The notes beneath the pieces are model-generated. The model saw only the letters and a program-made list of their open reading frames with translations, was not told the origin of the DNA and did not search any database. From assembly GCF_029968095.1 (NCBI RefSeq), contig NZ_JASCIR010000005.1, positions 237,685 to 301,684 of the forward strand: 64,000 bases of DNA, read 5' to 3'. Position 1 is the stretch's first letter; each line of letters starts with the position of its first letter. Positions 1 to 8,200 of this stretch are shown one piece after another. The stretch is from Streptomyces solicavernae. Lineage in GTDB: Bacteria; Actinomycetota; Actinomycetes; Streptomycetales; Streptomycetaceae. The translations under genes were made by a program, and so were the position numbers.

Positions 1-623
1 ACCTGCCAGGGGGCGCGCCCCGCCGCCTTCAGCTCGTACGCGAGTTCCGGGTCGAGAGACGTCAGGGCGGCGACGTCGGCGGCGCCGAGTGCGCGGGCGG
101 CCTCGGTGTCGAAGGCGGCCGCGCGTTCGTCGAGGTAGCCGGGGGCCTTGAGGGTGCGGCAGGCGCTGGCGTCGCCCATGACGAGGAGGGCCACACGCGC
201 GCCCTGTGCGGCGAGTTCGCGTCCCGCCTCGACGCAGCGCTCGGTCGGCAGGGACACGCCCACGCCGAGCCCGGTGACGGGCGCGGACGACCAGGCGGCG
301 CGCTCCAGAAGCCAGGCCCCGACGGCCAGGGACGCCGGGAGTTCCCGGTCGACGGGAGCGTCGGCGTCCCGGACGGGCCCCAGGTGGACGTCCAGGTCCA
401 CGCCGAAGCCGCGGAAGCTGCCGCGGGCGCCTTGCGGGTGCGTGCCGCGTCGGCTCTGCTCGGCCGGGCCGACGACGATCAGCCGGTCCGGACGGGCGGC
501 GGCCAGTACGGCGACCGCGTCGGCACAGGCGGCACGGGCCTCGGCCAGTTCACCGGCGGCGCCCGCGGCGACCTCCGGCACTAGGAGCGGTGGACAGGGG
601 CAGACGGCTGCGGCAACGAGCAT
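1..623 (-). CDS. class III extradiol dioxygenase subunit B-like protein (partial)
   Basis: This reading frame runs leftward off the window edge, so the C-terminus is missing and 207 codons are visible. It starts at the ATG at 623-621 and begins MLVAAAVCPCPPLLVPEV, the opening usual for the actinobacterial relatives of the LigB-type (class III extradiol, non-haem iron) ring-cleavage dioxygenases. Further in are VVGPAEQSRR and LLVMGDASACRT, consistent with that fold. Proteins of this type commonly lie next to miaA/miaB in Streptomyces, as here. The substrate is unknown and many members lack a demonstrated dioxygenase activity, so the family assignment is firmer than the function. Confidence 0.75.
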   Translation of the reverse strand, partial: MLVAAAVCPCPPLLVPEVAAGAAGELAEARAACADAVAVLAAARPDRLIVVGPAEQSRRGTHPQGARGSFRGFGVDLDVHLGPVRDADAPVDRELPASLAVGAWLLERAAWSSAPVTGLGVGVSLPTERCVEAGRELAAQGARVALLVMGDASACRTLKAPGYLDERAAAFDTEAARALGAADVAALTSLDPELAYELKAAGRAPWQ

Positions 624-662
624 GATCGGCAGGGTAGCTGGCGCGGTGTGCCGCCGCCCTTA

Positions 663-829
663 CCGGGAGACCGGTTCGTACGCATACCGGGAGACCTGTC
701 CGTACGGATGCCGGGAGACCGGTTCGTACGCATACCGGGAGACCTGTCCGTACGGATGCCGGGAGACCGGTTCGTACGCATACCGGGAGACCTGTCCGTA
801 CGGATGCCGGAGACCAGTCCGTACGACGG
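663..829. repeat. 24-bp tandem repeat, six exact-phase units plus one decayed unit
   Basis: Units start at 663, 687, 711, 735, 759 and 783, with a diverged seventh at 807. Two versions alternate, sharing ccgggagacc and a cgtacg core, so the higher-order period is 48 bp. The array fills the gap between the miaB stop and the start of the dioxygenase-like gene. All units have the same length, multiple frames stay open through it, and there are no unique spacers, so it is a simple tandem array rather than CRISPR. Confidence 0.9.
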
Positions 830-846
830 CGGGGCTCCCGGGCCCG

Positions 847-2373
847 TCAGTCGCAGCCGCAGCCCGAAGGGGCCGGGGTGGCCTGCGGGGCGGGGGCGCC
901 GATGGTCGGCAGGCCCAGCAGCACGCCCGCGGGCTTGGCGGCCGGGGCGGCGTTGCGCTTCTCCCAGGCGTCGCCCGCGCGCGTGCGGCGCACGTCGAGG
1001 ACGGGGCCCTCGGCGAGCAGGTGGTGCGGGGCGGCGTAGGTGATCTCGACCGTGACGACGTCGCCGGGGCGGACCTCGGCGTCCGGCTTGGTGAAGTGCA
1101 CCAGGCGGTTGTCGGGGGCGCGGCCGGAGAGGCGGTGCGTGGTGCCGTCCTTGCGGCCCTCGCCCTCGGCGACCATCAGCTCCAGCGTGCGGCCGACCTG
1201 CTTCTTGTTCTCCGACCAGGAGATCTCGTCCTGGAGGGCGACCAGTCGCTCGTACCGCTTCTGCACGGCCTCCTTGGGGATCTGGTCGTCCATCTCGGCG
1301 GCGGGCGTGCCCGGGCGCTTGGAGTACTGGAAGGTGAAGGCGTTCGCGAAGCGGGCCTCGCGGACGACGTGCATGGTCTGCTCGAAGTCCTCCTCGGTCT
1401 CGCCGGGGAAGCCCACGATGATGTCGGTGGAGATCGCCGCTTCCGGCATGGCGGCGCGGACCTTCTCGATGATGCCGAGGAAGCGCTCCTGGCGGTACGA
1501 GCGGCGCATCGCCTTGAGGACCGGGTCGGATCCGGACTGCAGCGGCATGTGCAGCTGGGGCATCACGTTCGGCGTCTCGGCCATCGCCGCGATCACGTCG
1601 TCGGTGAAGTCGCGCGGGTGCGGGGAGGTGAAGCGGACCCGCTCCAGGCCCTCGATCTGCCCGCACGCGCGGAGCAGCTTGCTGAACGCCTCGCGGTCGC
1701 CGATGTCCGAGCCGTACGCGTTGACGTTCTGGCCGAGCAGGGTGATCTCGGAGACGCCCTCGGCGACCAGGGCCTCGATCTCGGCGAGGATGTCGCCGGT
1801 CCTGCGGTCCTTCTCCTTGCCGCGCAGCGCGGGCACGATGCAGAAGGTGCAGGTGTTGTTGCAGCCCACGGAGATCGACACCCAGGCGGCGTACGCGCTC
1901 TCGCGCCGCGTCGGCAGCGTGGACGGGAAGGCCTCCAGGGACTCGGCGATCTCGACCTGCGCCTCGTCCTGGACGCGGGCGCGCTCCAGGAGGACGGGGA
2001 GCTTGCCGATGTTGTGCGTGCCGAAGACGACGTCGACCCAGGGGGCCTTCTTGACGATGGTCTCGCGGTCCTTCTGCGCGAGGCAGCCGCCGACGGCGAT
2101 CTGCATCCCCGGGCGCTTGGTCTTCATCGGGGCGAGCCGGCCGAGGTTGCCGTAGAGCCGGTTGTCGGCGTTCTCGCGCACCGCGCAGGTGTTGAACACC
2201 ACGACGTCGGCCTCGCCCTCGGCGGTGCCCTCGGGCGCCCTCACGTACCCGGCGTCCTCGAGCAGACCGGAGAGCCGCTCCGAGTCGTGGACGTTCATCT
2301 GGCACCCGTAGGTACGCACTTCGTACGTCTTCAGATCGCCCACTGCTCCACCTGCTGCCTCGATACCGCTCAC
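847..2373 (-). CDS. miaB: tRNA-2-methylthio-N6-dimethylallyladenosine synthase MiaB
   Basis: Radical-SAM methylthiotransferase that adds the 2-methylthio group to i6A37 in tRNAs reading U-starting codons. The N-terminal UPF0004 domain carries cluster cysteines in YGCQMN (Cys24) and FNTCAVREN (Cys63). The radical-SAM CxxxCxxC is CNNTCTFC at roughly residue 170, followed by the PALRGKEK segment typical of MiaB. A TRAM-like domain and a Cys-containing tail close the protein. Starting at the GTG at 2373 gives 508 residues, about the size of other Streptomyces MiaB. A second GTG at 2343, preceded by aggtgga, is an alternative start. The gene diverges from the TAXI gene across about 130 bp. Confidence 0.95.
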   Translation of the reverse strand: MSGIEAAGGAVGDLKTYEVRTYGCQMNVHDSERLSGLLEDAGYVRAPEGTAEGEADVVVFNTCAVRENADNRLYGNLGRLAPMKTKRPGMQIAVGGCLAQKDRETIVKKAPWVDVVFGTHNIGKLPVLLERARVQDEAQVEIAESLEAFPSTLPTRRESAYAAWVSISVGCNNTCTFCIVPALRGKEKDRRTGDILAEIEALVAEGVSEITLLGQNVNAYGSDIGDREAFSKLLRACGQIEGLERVRFTSPHPRDFTDDVIAAMAETPNVMPQLHMPLQSGSDPVLKAMRRSYRQERFLGIIEKVRAAMPEAAISTDIIVGFPGETEEDFEQTMHVVREARFANAFTFQYSKRPGTPAAEMDDQIPKEAVQKRYERLVALQDEISWSENKKQVGRTLELMVAEGEGRKDGTTHRLSGRAPDNRLVHFTKPDAEVRPGDVVTVEITYAAPHHLLAEGPVLDVRRTRAGDAWEKRNAAPAAKPAGVLLGLPTIGAPAPQATPAPSGCGCD

Positions 2374-2504
2374 CCGACCAGGGTAAGGGGTGCGCTCGCG
2401 GGACCGGGACGGCGAGCGGGCGGGCGGGCCGGCGGGAGCGCGCGGATCTGCTGAGAGCAGAGGACTCTGGTCGGCGTGCGGGGTCAGCTGGCAGGATCGC
2501 GGAC

Positions 2505-3500
2505 ATGTCGCAGGCACTCTCCCGGATCAGCAGGCGCCGCGCCCTTCAGGGGTCCGCGGCCGCCCTCGTGGTCTTCGGGCTGCTGGTGTGGTGGCTGCTG
2601 CCGCTCGGCGAGGGGTCGCCGGGCGGGAAGGTGGTGTTCAGCACGGGCGTGGAATCGGGCGTCTACCAGCGGTACGGACAACTGCTGCAGGCGGCGGCCG
2701 CCGACGACCTGCCCGACCTGGACATCGAGCTCAAGCAGAGCGAGGGCTCGCAGACGAACGTGGCGCGCGTCGCCACGGGCAGGGCCGACTACACGATCGC
2801 GGCGGCCGACGCGGTGGAGAAGTACCGCCTGGAGAAGCGCCCCGGCTGGCAGCGGCTGCGCGGCTGCGCGCGGCTGTACGACGACTACGTCCAGCTGGTC
2901 GTGCAGCACGACTCGACCGTGACGCGCGCCGCCGACCTGCGCGGCAAGCGGGTCGCCGTCGGCCAGGAGGGCTCGGGCGTACGGCTGATCGCGGAGCGCG
3001 TCCTGAAGGCGGCCGGGCTCGACCCGGAGAAGGACGTGGAAGCCAGGCCCAGCGGCATAGACAAGGCTCCGCAGCAGCTGGAGAAGGGGGAGATCGACGC
3101 GTTCTTCTGGTCCGGCGGACTGCCCACGACCATCGTGCGGGAGCTTTCGGAGCGCGCGGACATACGCCTCGTACGCCTCGACGACCTCGTCAAGGAGCTG
3201 CACCGGCAGGGCGGCGCCTCGCGCTTCTACCGGGCCGCGGTGATGCCCGCCGACGCCTACCCGGACATGCGCGAGAACACCGCGGTGCCGACGATCGCGG
3301 TGGCCAATCTGCTGGTCACCACGGACCGGGCGGACGCGGCGCTGGCCGAGCGGCTGACCCGTACCGTGATCGACAGCCGCGATCACATCGGCTCGAAGGT
3401 GCACGCCGCGCAGCTGGTCGACCTGCGTACGGCGATATACACCGACCCGCTGTCGCTGCACGAGGGGGCTCGGCGCTACTACCGGTCCGTCAAGCCGTAG
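2505..3500 (+). CDS. TAXI-family TRAP transporter solute-binding protein
   Basis: A 331-residue protein with an arginine-rich N-terminus, one hydrophobic helix at about residues 16-32 and an extracytoplasmic body starting [18 protein letters not shown], the N-terminal signature of TAXI-type binding proteins. Later segments ([26 protein letters not shown]) fit the same fold. There is no lipobox cysteine, so it is probably anchored by its N-terminal helix. The TRAP membrane subunits are not next to it: neighbours are miaB (divergent) and the lacI gene (convergent). The ligand is unknown; related proteins bind small acids such as glutamate. Confidence 0.85.
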   Translation: MSQALSRISRRRALQGSAAALVVFGLLVWWLLPLGEGSPGGKVVFSTGVESGVYQRYGQLLQAAAADDLPDLDIELKQSEGSQTNVARVATGRADYTIAAADAVEKYRLEKRPGWQRLRGCARLYDDYVQLVVQHDSTVTRAADLRGKRVAVGQEGSGVRLIAERVLKAAGLDPEKDVEARPSGIDKAPQQLEKGEIDAFFWSGGLPTTIVRELSERADIRLVRLDDLVKELHRQGGASRFYRAAVMPADAYPDMRENTAVPTIAVANLLVTTDRADAALAERLTRTVIDSRDHIGSKVHAAQLVDLRTAIYTDPLSLHEGARRYYRSVKP

Positions 3501-3529
3501 CCACGGGCGGGCCACGGGCGCGGGTGCCC

Positions 3530-4558
3530 TCACCCCGGCCGGCGGCCCGTGCTCTCCCTCGGTTCCAGGTGGGGGAGTTCGGCCTGGATGTCGCGGACGG
3601 GCGCGCCGTCGAGTCGGTCGAGGAGCTCCTGCGCGGCGAGCCGTCCGAAACCCGAGGTGTCCCGGACGAGGGCCGTCAGGCGGGGGTGCGTGACCCGGCA
3701 CAGGGCTGAGTCGTCCCAGGCCACGATGGACAGTTCGGCCGGTACGGCGATGCCGCGCTCGGCGGCGACGGAGGCGCCGGCGACGGCCATCACGTCGTTG
3801 TCGTAGATGATCGCGGTCGGCGGCTCGGGCCCGTCGAGGATGCGCCGGGTGGCCTCGGCGCCCTCCGCGTCGGAGTAGTCGGTGGTCACCGAGCGGGCCC
3901 CGTCGAGGCCGAGCCGGGCGGCCTCGGTGCGCAGGGAGCTGATCCGGCGCTCGGTGTGGGCGAGCCCCGGCAGTCCGGCGACATGCACGACGCGGCGGTG
4001 GCCGAGCCCGTGCAGATGCGCGAGTACGGAGGCCATCGCGGCGGAGTCGTCGGCCCACACCGTGGACAGGGCGGCGGCCTCCTCGCCGGCGGCGGGCGCG
4101 CCGATGACGACGGCCGGCAGGCCGAGCGAGGAGAGCAGCGCGGGCCGCGGGTCGTGCGCGCGCGGGTCCACGACGAGGACGCCGTCGACCCGCTTCTCGG
4201 CCCACCAGCGGCGGTGCAGTGCGCACTCGGCGTCGATGTCCTCGACCACCTGGAACAGGAGTGCCACCTTCCGGGAGGCGAGCACTTCCTGTACGCCGGA
4301 GACGAGTTGGAGGAAGAACGACTCGACGCCCAGGGTGTGTGCGGGCCGCGCGAGGACCAGGCCGACACAGCCCGCGCGTTCGCCGGACAGGGCGCGGGCG
4401 GCGCTGTTGGGCTGCCAGCCGAGCTGCTCGGCGACGCGGTGGACGCGGTCCCGGGTGCCCTGCGAGACGCCCGGCCTGCCGTTGAGCGCGAAGGAGACGG
4501 CGCTCTCCGAGACCCCCGCACGGCGCGCGATGTCCTTGATGGTGGGGCGACGCGTCAT
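3530..4558 (-). CDS. LacI-family transcriptional regulator of the N-glycan locus
   Basis: A 342-residue regulator with an N-terminal LacI helix-turn-helix (TIKDIARRAGVSESAVSFAL, about residues 6-25) and a hinge helix at NSAARALSG. A periplasmic-binding-protein-like sugar-sensing domain fills the rest. It is transcribed away from the ABC transporter and glycosidase operon. Two identical copies of gctaaaccgcattag, an inverted repeat with a central CG as LacI-type operators have, lie in the shared control region, one in each promoter. It is therefore inferred to repress both itself and the operon until a glycan-derived sugar binds. The ligand cannot be read from the sequence. Confidence 0.92.
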   Translation of the reverse strand: MTRRPTIKDIARRAGVSESAVSFALNGRPGVSQGTRDRVHRVAEQLGWQPNSAARALSGERAGCVGLVLARPAHTLGVESFFLQLVSGVQEVLASRKVALLFQVVEDIDAECALHRRWWAEKRVDGVLVVDPRAHDPRPALLSSLGLPAVVIGAPAAGEEAAALSTVWADDSAAMASVLAHLHGLGHRRVVHVAGLPGLAHTERRISSLRTEAARLGLDGARSVTTDYSDAEGAEATRRILDGPEPPTAIIYDNDVMAVAGASVAAERGIAVPAELSIVAWDDSALCRVTHPRLTALVRDTSGFGRLAAQELLDRLDGAPVRDIQAELPHLEPRESTGRRPG

Positions 4559-4594
4559 GTTGTGTGCTCCTCGGGCGGCTCTGCGTGTACGGGC

Positions 4595-4624
4595 TATTTA
4601 AGCTAAACCGCATTAGGTCCTCAA
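4595..4624 (-). promoter_or_regulatory. lacI promoter with embedded operator copy 1
   Basis: Read on the minus strand: TTGAGG at 4624-4619, an 18-bp spacer, then TAAATA at 4600-4595, with the lacI ATG 37 bp further on. The operator gctaaaccgcattag (plus-strand 4602-4616) lies inside the spacer. It is an exact copy of the one at 4694-4708, which points to autoregulation. The hexamers are judged by eye. Confidence 0.65.
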
Positions 4625-4685
4625 GCCCTGCCCAGCCTGAGACCGGTCAACGGCCTGTGAAGAAGCGGCGGTCGAGCCAGAACCA

Positions 4686-4714
4686 TTGACACCGCTAAAC
4701 CGCATTAGTAGAAC
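4686..4714 (+). promoter_or_regulatory. Promoter of the glycan operon with embedded operator copy 2
   Basis: TTGACA (4686-4691), a 17-bp spacer and TAGAAC (4709-4714) make a close match to a housekeeping promoter. The spacer is filled almost exactly by the operator gctaaaccgcattag at 4694-4708. A LacI-family repressor bound here would block RNA polymerase directly. The first gene starts at 4768. Confidence 0.75.
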
Positions 4715-4767
4715 TTCGGTTGCGCGCATCAGAGTTGTTTCCGGTCCGAGCAGAGGAGCCGCAAGCC

Positions 4768-6174
4768 ATGCGCATATCCCGTCGAGCAGACCGCCGAGGA
4801 GAGCGCCGATCGGCCAGCCGAGGAGACCGTCGAGGAGAGCGCCGATCGGCCAGCCGAGGAGACCGTCGAGGAGAGCGGCGCCGCACAGCCCCCCGCGCCG
4901 CCACCACGACCGCGATCGCCACGGCCTGCGCCGCCCTCACCCTGACGGCCTGCGGGGCGCCCGACGGATCCGCCCCGGACAGCGCGTCCGGCAAGGTCGA
5001 GGGCACGGTCAGGTTCCAGACCTGGAACCTGCGGACCAACTTCAAGCCGTACTTCGAGGGATTGATCGCCGACTTCGAGAAGAAGTACCCGGGCACGAAG
5101 GTCGAGTGGATCGACCAGCCCGCCGAGAACTACGCGGACAAGCTCAGCGCCGACGCCGCCGGCGGCACCCTGCCCGACGTCGTGAACGTCTCCCCCGACC
5201 TCGCCGTCCCGCTCGCGAAGGCCGGCCTCGCCCTTGACCTGGACAAGGCGGCGGCCGAGTACGAGGACGAATATCTCGACGGCGCCTGGAAGAGCCATCG
5301 GATTCCGGGCATGGAGGGCACGTACGCCTTCCCCTGGTATCTGAACACCGGCCCGATGTTCTACAACAAGAGGCTTTTCGAGGAAGCGGGCCTCGACGCC
5401 GAGAAGCCGCCGAAGACGTACGACCAGCTCTTCGCCGACGCCAAGAGGATGGCGGAGCAGAGCGACGGGAGGATCGCGATGCTCGGCAACGCCCCCGCGA
5501 TCGAGGACTTCGGCCGGTACGGCGTACCGCTCATGGACGAGAAGGGCACGGAGTTCACCTTCGACGACGCCAAGGGCGTGGAACTCCTCAAGGAATACAA
5601 GGAGTTGTACCGTGCGGGCGCCCTCGATTCGCAGGCGCTGACCAACGAGGCCGAGGCGACGGGCCGGAAGTTCCAGCAGCAGTCCATCGCCATGAACCCG
5701 GGCAGCGCCCTCGACCTGGGCAAATTCAAGAAGGAGGCGCCGAGCCTCTACAAGAACATCGGCATCACGCCCGCCGTCACCAACACCGGCAAGGACAACA
5801 TGTACGTCCAGGGCGTCATGGTGAACGCGCAGAGCGACGTCAAGCCTGCGGCCGTCGCGTTCGCGCACTTCGTGACCAACGCCGAGAACCAGATGGAGTT
5901 CGCGCACGAGGTCACCGTCTTCCCGTCCACGAAAGGCAGTCTCGACGACCCGTTCTTCACCGAGGAGGACGGCACGGACGAGACGCGGGTGCGGGTCGCG
6001 GCGGCCAAGTCCCTGAAGACCGCGGTGAATTACACGCCGGTGCTGTTCAGCGACCAGATGAAGACAGTCCTGCGCAATGAGGTCGCCAAGGCCATGCAGG
6101 GCGACAAGTCCCCGCGGCAGGCGCTCGCGGACGCCGCCGCGGAGTGCAACCGCCTGCTGAAGGCCGCGGGCTGA
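4768..6174 (+). CDS. ABC transporter sugar-binding lipoprotein
   Basis: A family-1 type extracellular solute-binding protein of 468 residues. The ATG at 4768 follows gaggag. The lipobox is LTAC with the lipidated Cys at residue 62, preceded by a hydrophobic stretch, so the protein is a membrane-anchored receptor. The mature part shows the usual features: FQTWNLRTNFKPYFEGLI near the start, FEKKYPGTKVEW, and YAFPWYLNTGPMFYNK. Its signal-peptide n-region is unusually long, about 45 residues, because a 12-residue Arg-rich unit (RRGERRSASRGD) is repeated. Two permease genes follow. From the context it probably binds N-glycan-derived oligosaccharides. Confidence 0.92.
   Translation: MRISRRADRRGERRSASRGDRRGERRSASRGDRRGERRRTAPRAATTTAIATACAALTLTACGAPDGSAPDSASGKVEGTVRFQTWNLRTNFKPYFEGLIADFEKKYPGTKVEWIDQPAENYADKLSADAAGGTLPDVVNVSPDLAVPLAKAGLALDLDKAAAEYEDEYLDGAWKSHRIPGMEGTYAFPWYLNTGPMFYNKRLFEEAGLDAEKPPKTYDQLFADAKRMAEQSDGRIAMLGNAPAIEDFGRYGVPLMDEKGTEFTFDDAKGVELLKEYKELYRAGALDSQALTNEAEATGRKFQQQSIAMNPGSALDLGKFKKEAPSLYKNIGITPAVTNTGKDNMYVQGVMVNAQSDVKPAAVAFAHFVTNAENQMEFAHEVTVFPSTKGSLDDPFFTEEDGTDETRVRVAAAKSLKTAVNYTPVLFSDQMKTVLRNEVAKAMQGDKSPRQALADAAAECNRLLKAAG
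4792..4881 (+). repeat. 36-bp in-frame tandem repeat in the lipoprotein signal peptide
   Basis: Two full 36-bp units (4792-4827, 4828-4863) and a half unit (4864-4881) encode RRGERRSASRGD repeats. The copies are nearly identical in DNA, which points to recent expansion by slippage or unequal crossing-over. The reading frame is kept. Confidence 0.9.
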
Positions 6175-6194
6175 GGCGCCGGGACGTACCGCAC

Positions 6195-7190
6195 ATGAAA
6201 CCCACCCGCTCCTTGAAACCCACCCACCCCACGAAACACACCCTCTCCACGAAACCCACCCGCTCCTTGAAACCCACCCACCCCACGAAACGCCCCCTCT
6301 CCACGAATCCCACCCGCCCGATCCGCGCCCACCTCCCCACCAGCCCCTGGCTGTTCCTCGCCCCCGGTCTCCTGATCGTCGGCGGCTTCTCTCTCTACCC
6401 GTTCGTCTCGACGGTGATCCACTCCTTCACCGACCGGCGGACGCTGGTCGACGGCCGGTACGTGGGCGGCGCCAACTACCAGGAGCTGATCCACGACGAC
6501 ATGTTCTGGACGGGGCTGCGCAATAGCGTCCTGTACGTCCTGGGCGTCGTGCCGCTCCTGGTGGTGCTGCCGCTGCTGCTCGCGCTGCTCGTACAGCGGC
6601 AGTTGCCGGGCATCACGTTCTTCCGGTCGGCGTTCTACACGCCGGTGGTCGCCTCCGTGGTGGTCGTCGGCCTGATCTGGGTGTGGATGCTCGACGACCG
6701 CGGACTCGTCAACTCCGTGCTCGGGGCGCTCGGCGTGGGCAAGGTGCCGTTCCTCAGCGACCAGTGGCTGCTGCTGCTCAGCGCGATGCTGGTGACGGTC
6801 TGGAAGGGCCTCGGCTACTACATGATCATTTACTTGGCGGCACTCGCCAACGTGCCCCGCGAACTGCACGAGGCCTGTTCCGTGGACGGCGCCGGGGCGG
6901 TTCGCCGCTTCCTCACCGTGACCGTCCCTGCGGTCCGCTCGACGATGGTGCTGGTCGCCGCGCTCTCCTCGGTCAGCGCCTTCAAGGTCTTCTCCGAGGT
7001 CTATCTGATGGCGGGCTCGGGCGGCGGTCCCGGCGGCGCGGACACCACGCTGGTGATGCTGGTCAAGCAGGTCGGCACCGGGCTCAGCGGGCGGGTCGGG
7101 TACGCCTCGGCGATCTCCGTGGTGATCTTCGTGATCACCCTCGGCCTGATGCTCCTGGTACTGCGCGCGGGCCGCAAGGAGGACGCATGA
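6195..7190 (+). CDS. ABC sugar transporter permease (first)
   Basis: A 331-residue integral membrane protein with about six helices; the first is WLFLAPGLLIVGGFSLYPF. The binding-protein-dependent EAA loop is visible as ELHEACSVDGAGAVRRFLTVTVP, the contact point for the ATPase. Start chosen at the ATG at 6195, 20 bp after the binding-protein stop; an in-frame ATG at 6144 would overlap that gene. Residues 2-37 are two copies of an 18-residue Lys/Thr/Pro-rich unit, which normal MalF-type permeases lack. Its stop overlaps the next start as ATGA. It works as a heterodimer with the following permease. Confidence 0.92.
   Translation: MKPTRSLKPTHPTKHTLSTKPTRSLKPTHPTKRPLSTNPTRPIRAHLPTSPWLFLAPGLLIVGGFSLYPFVSTVIHSFTDRRTLVDGRYVGGANYQELIHDDMFWTGLRNSVLYVLGVVPLLVVLPLLLALLVQRQLPGITFFRSAFYTPVVASVVVVGLIWVWMLDDRGLVNSVLGALGVGKVPFLSDQWLLLLSAMLVTVWKGLGYYMIIYLAALANVPRELHEACSVDGAGAVRRFLTVTVPAVRSTMVLVAALSSVSAFKVFSEVYLMAGSGGGPGGADTTLVMLVKQVGTGLSGRVGYASAISVVIFVITLGLMLLVLRAGRKEDA
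6198..6305 (+). repeat. 54-bp in-frame tandem repeat at the permease N-terminus
   Basis: Two nearly identical 54-bp units (6198-6251 and 6252-6305) encode KPTRSLKPTHPTK-type segments of 18 residues, and a third partial copy (NPTRP) follows. The repeat starts directly after the ATG and precedes the first membrane helix, so the extension would be cytoplasmic. Confidence 0.9.
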
Positions 7191-8134
7191 GGACGATCAC
7201 CGCACCTCGGCCCCCGGCGCGCCGCGCGGAACAGCCCCCGACGCGCCGCGCGGAACGCCGCCGCGAACGGATCGCCGAGCAGCGCGAAACGCGGCGGCAG
7301 GGCGGACGCCGGCTGCCGGTATGGCAGTGGGTCCTGCGGTACGCGCTGCTCCTCGCGGTCCTCGCCGTGATGATCGGCCCGTTCCTGTGGCAGCTGTCGA
7401 CCTCCCTGAAGGGACCGACCGAGGACCTCTACAGCTATCCGCCGAAGCTGCTGCCCGGCGACCCCACCCTCGGCAACTACGCGAAGGTCGCCGACCTCAT
7501 CCCCGTTTGGGACTTCGCCCTGAACTCCCTGAAGGTGGCCACGGCCAACGTCCTCACCAACTGCGCGGGCGCGGCGCTCGCCGGGTACGCCCTGGCCAGG
7601 ATGCGCTTTGGGGGCCGTAAGGCGGCGCTCGTGGTCTTTGTGACGGCGATGCTGGTGCCGGTCGAGTCGATCATCATCGCCCAGTTCATGACGATGCGGG
7701 AGCTGCAGCTCAACAACACCCTGATCGGCGTGGTGCTGCCCGGCTGCATCGGCGCGATGAACGTCCTGCTGATGCGGAACGCCTTCGCCAACCTGCCGTA
7801 CGAGGTCGAGGAGGCCGCGTACGTGGACGGCGCCGACGCGTGGCAGCGGTTCTGGCGGATCGCGCTGCCCTCGGTGAAGGGGACGCTCGCGGTCGTCGCG
7901 ATCTTCGCGTTCATGGGGGCCTGGGACGACTTCCTGTGGCCGCTGATCGTGCTGAGCGACCAGGCGAACTTCACCCTCACCATCGGCCTGAACTATCTGC
8001 ACGGCACGTTCGCGAACGACCAGCGCCTGGTCGCGGCCGGCACGATCATCGCCGTGCTGCCGCTGATCGTGATGTTCGCGTGCCTGCAGCGGTTCTTCTT
8101 CCGGGGGGTCGGCGAGGGGGCGGTCAAGGGGTAG
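7187..8134 (+). CDS. ABC sugar transporter permease (second)
   Basis: A 315-residue MalG-type permease, translationally coupled to the first by an ATGA overlap. It has about six membrane helices beginning with YALLLAVLAVMIGPFLWQ, and the EAA loop EVEEAAYVDGADAWQRFWRIALP. The first 43 residues are rich in Arg, Pro and Ala with internal similarity (ARRAEQPPTRRAERRRER), so this third transporter protein also carries a repeat-like charged extension. No ATP-binding subunit is encoded in the operon. In Streptomyces many sugar importers of this class share the ATPase MsiK, encoded elsewhere, and that is the likely partner here. Confidence 0.92.
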   Translation: MRTITAPRPPARRAEQPPTRRAERRRERIAEQRETRRQGGRRLPVWQWVLRYALLLAVLAVMIGPFLWQLSTSLKGPTEDLYSYPPKLLPGDPTLGNYAKVADLIPVWDFALNSLKVATANVLTNCAGAALAGYALARMRFGGRKAALVVFVTAMLVPVESIIIAQFMTMRELQLNNTLIGVVLPGCIGAMNVLLMRNAFANLPYEVEEAAYVDGADAWQRFWRIALPSVKGTLAVVAIFAFMGAWDDFLWPLIVLSDQANFTLTIGLNYLHGTFANDQRLVAAGTIIAVLPLIVMFACLQRFFFRGVGEGAVKG

Positions 8135-8200
8135 CCGCTCGGCGATTTCAGCGCACCGTCGTCCACCGCACCATCGATCGCCCCTCTGGGATTGGACCCC

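Noticed and set aside
663..829. CRISPR array
   Set aside because: Units are contiguous with no unique spacers, and there are no cas genes nearby.
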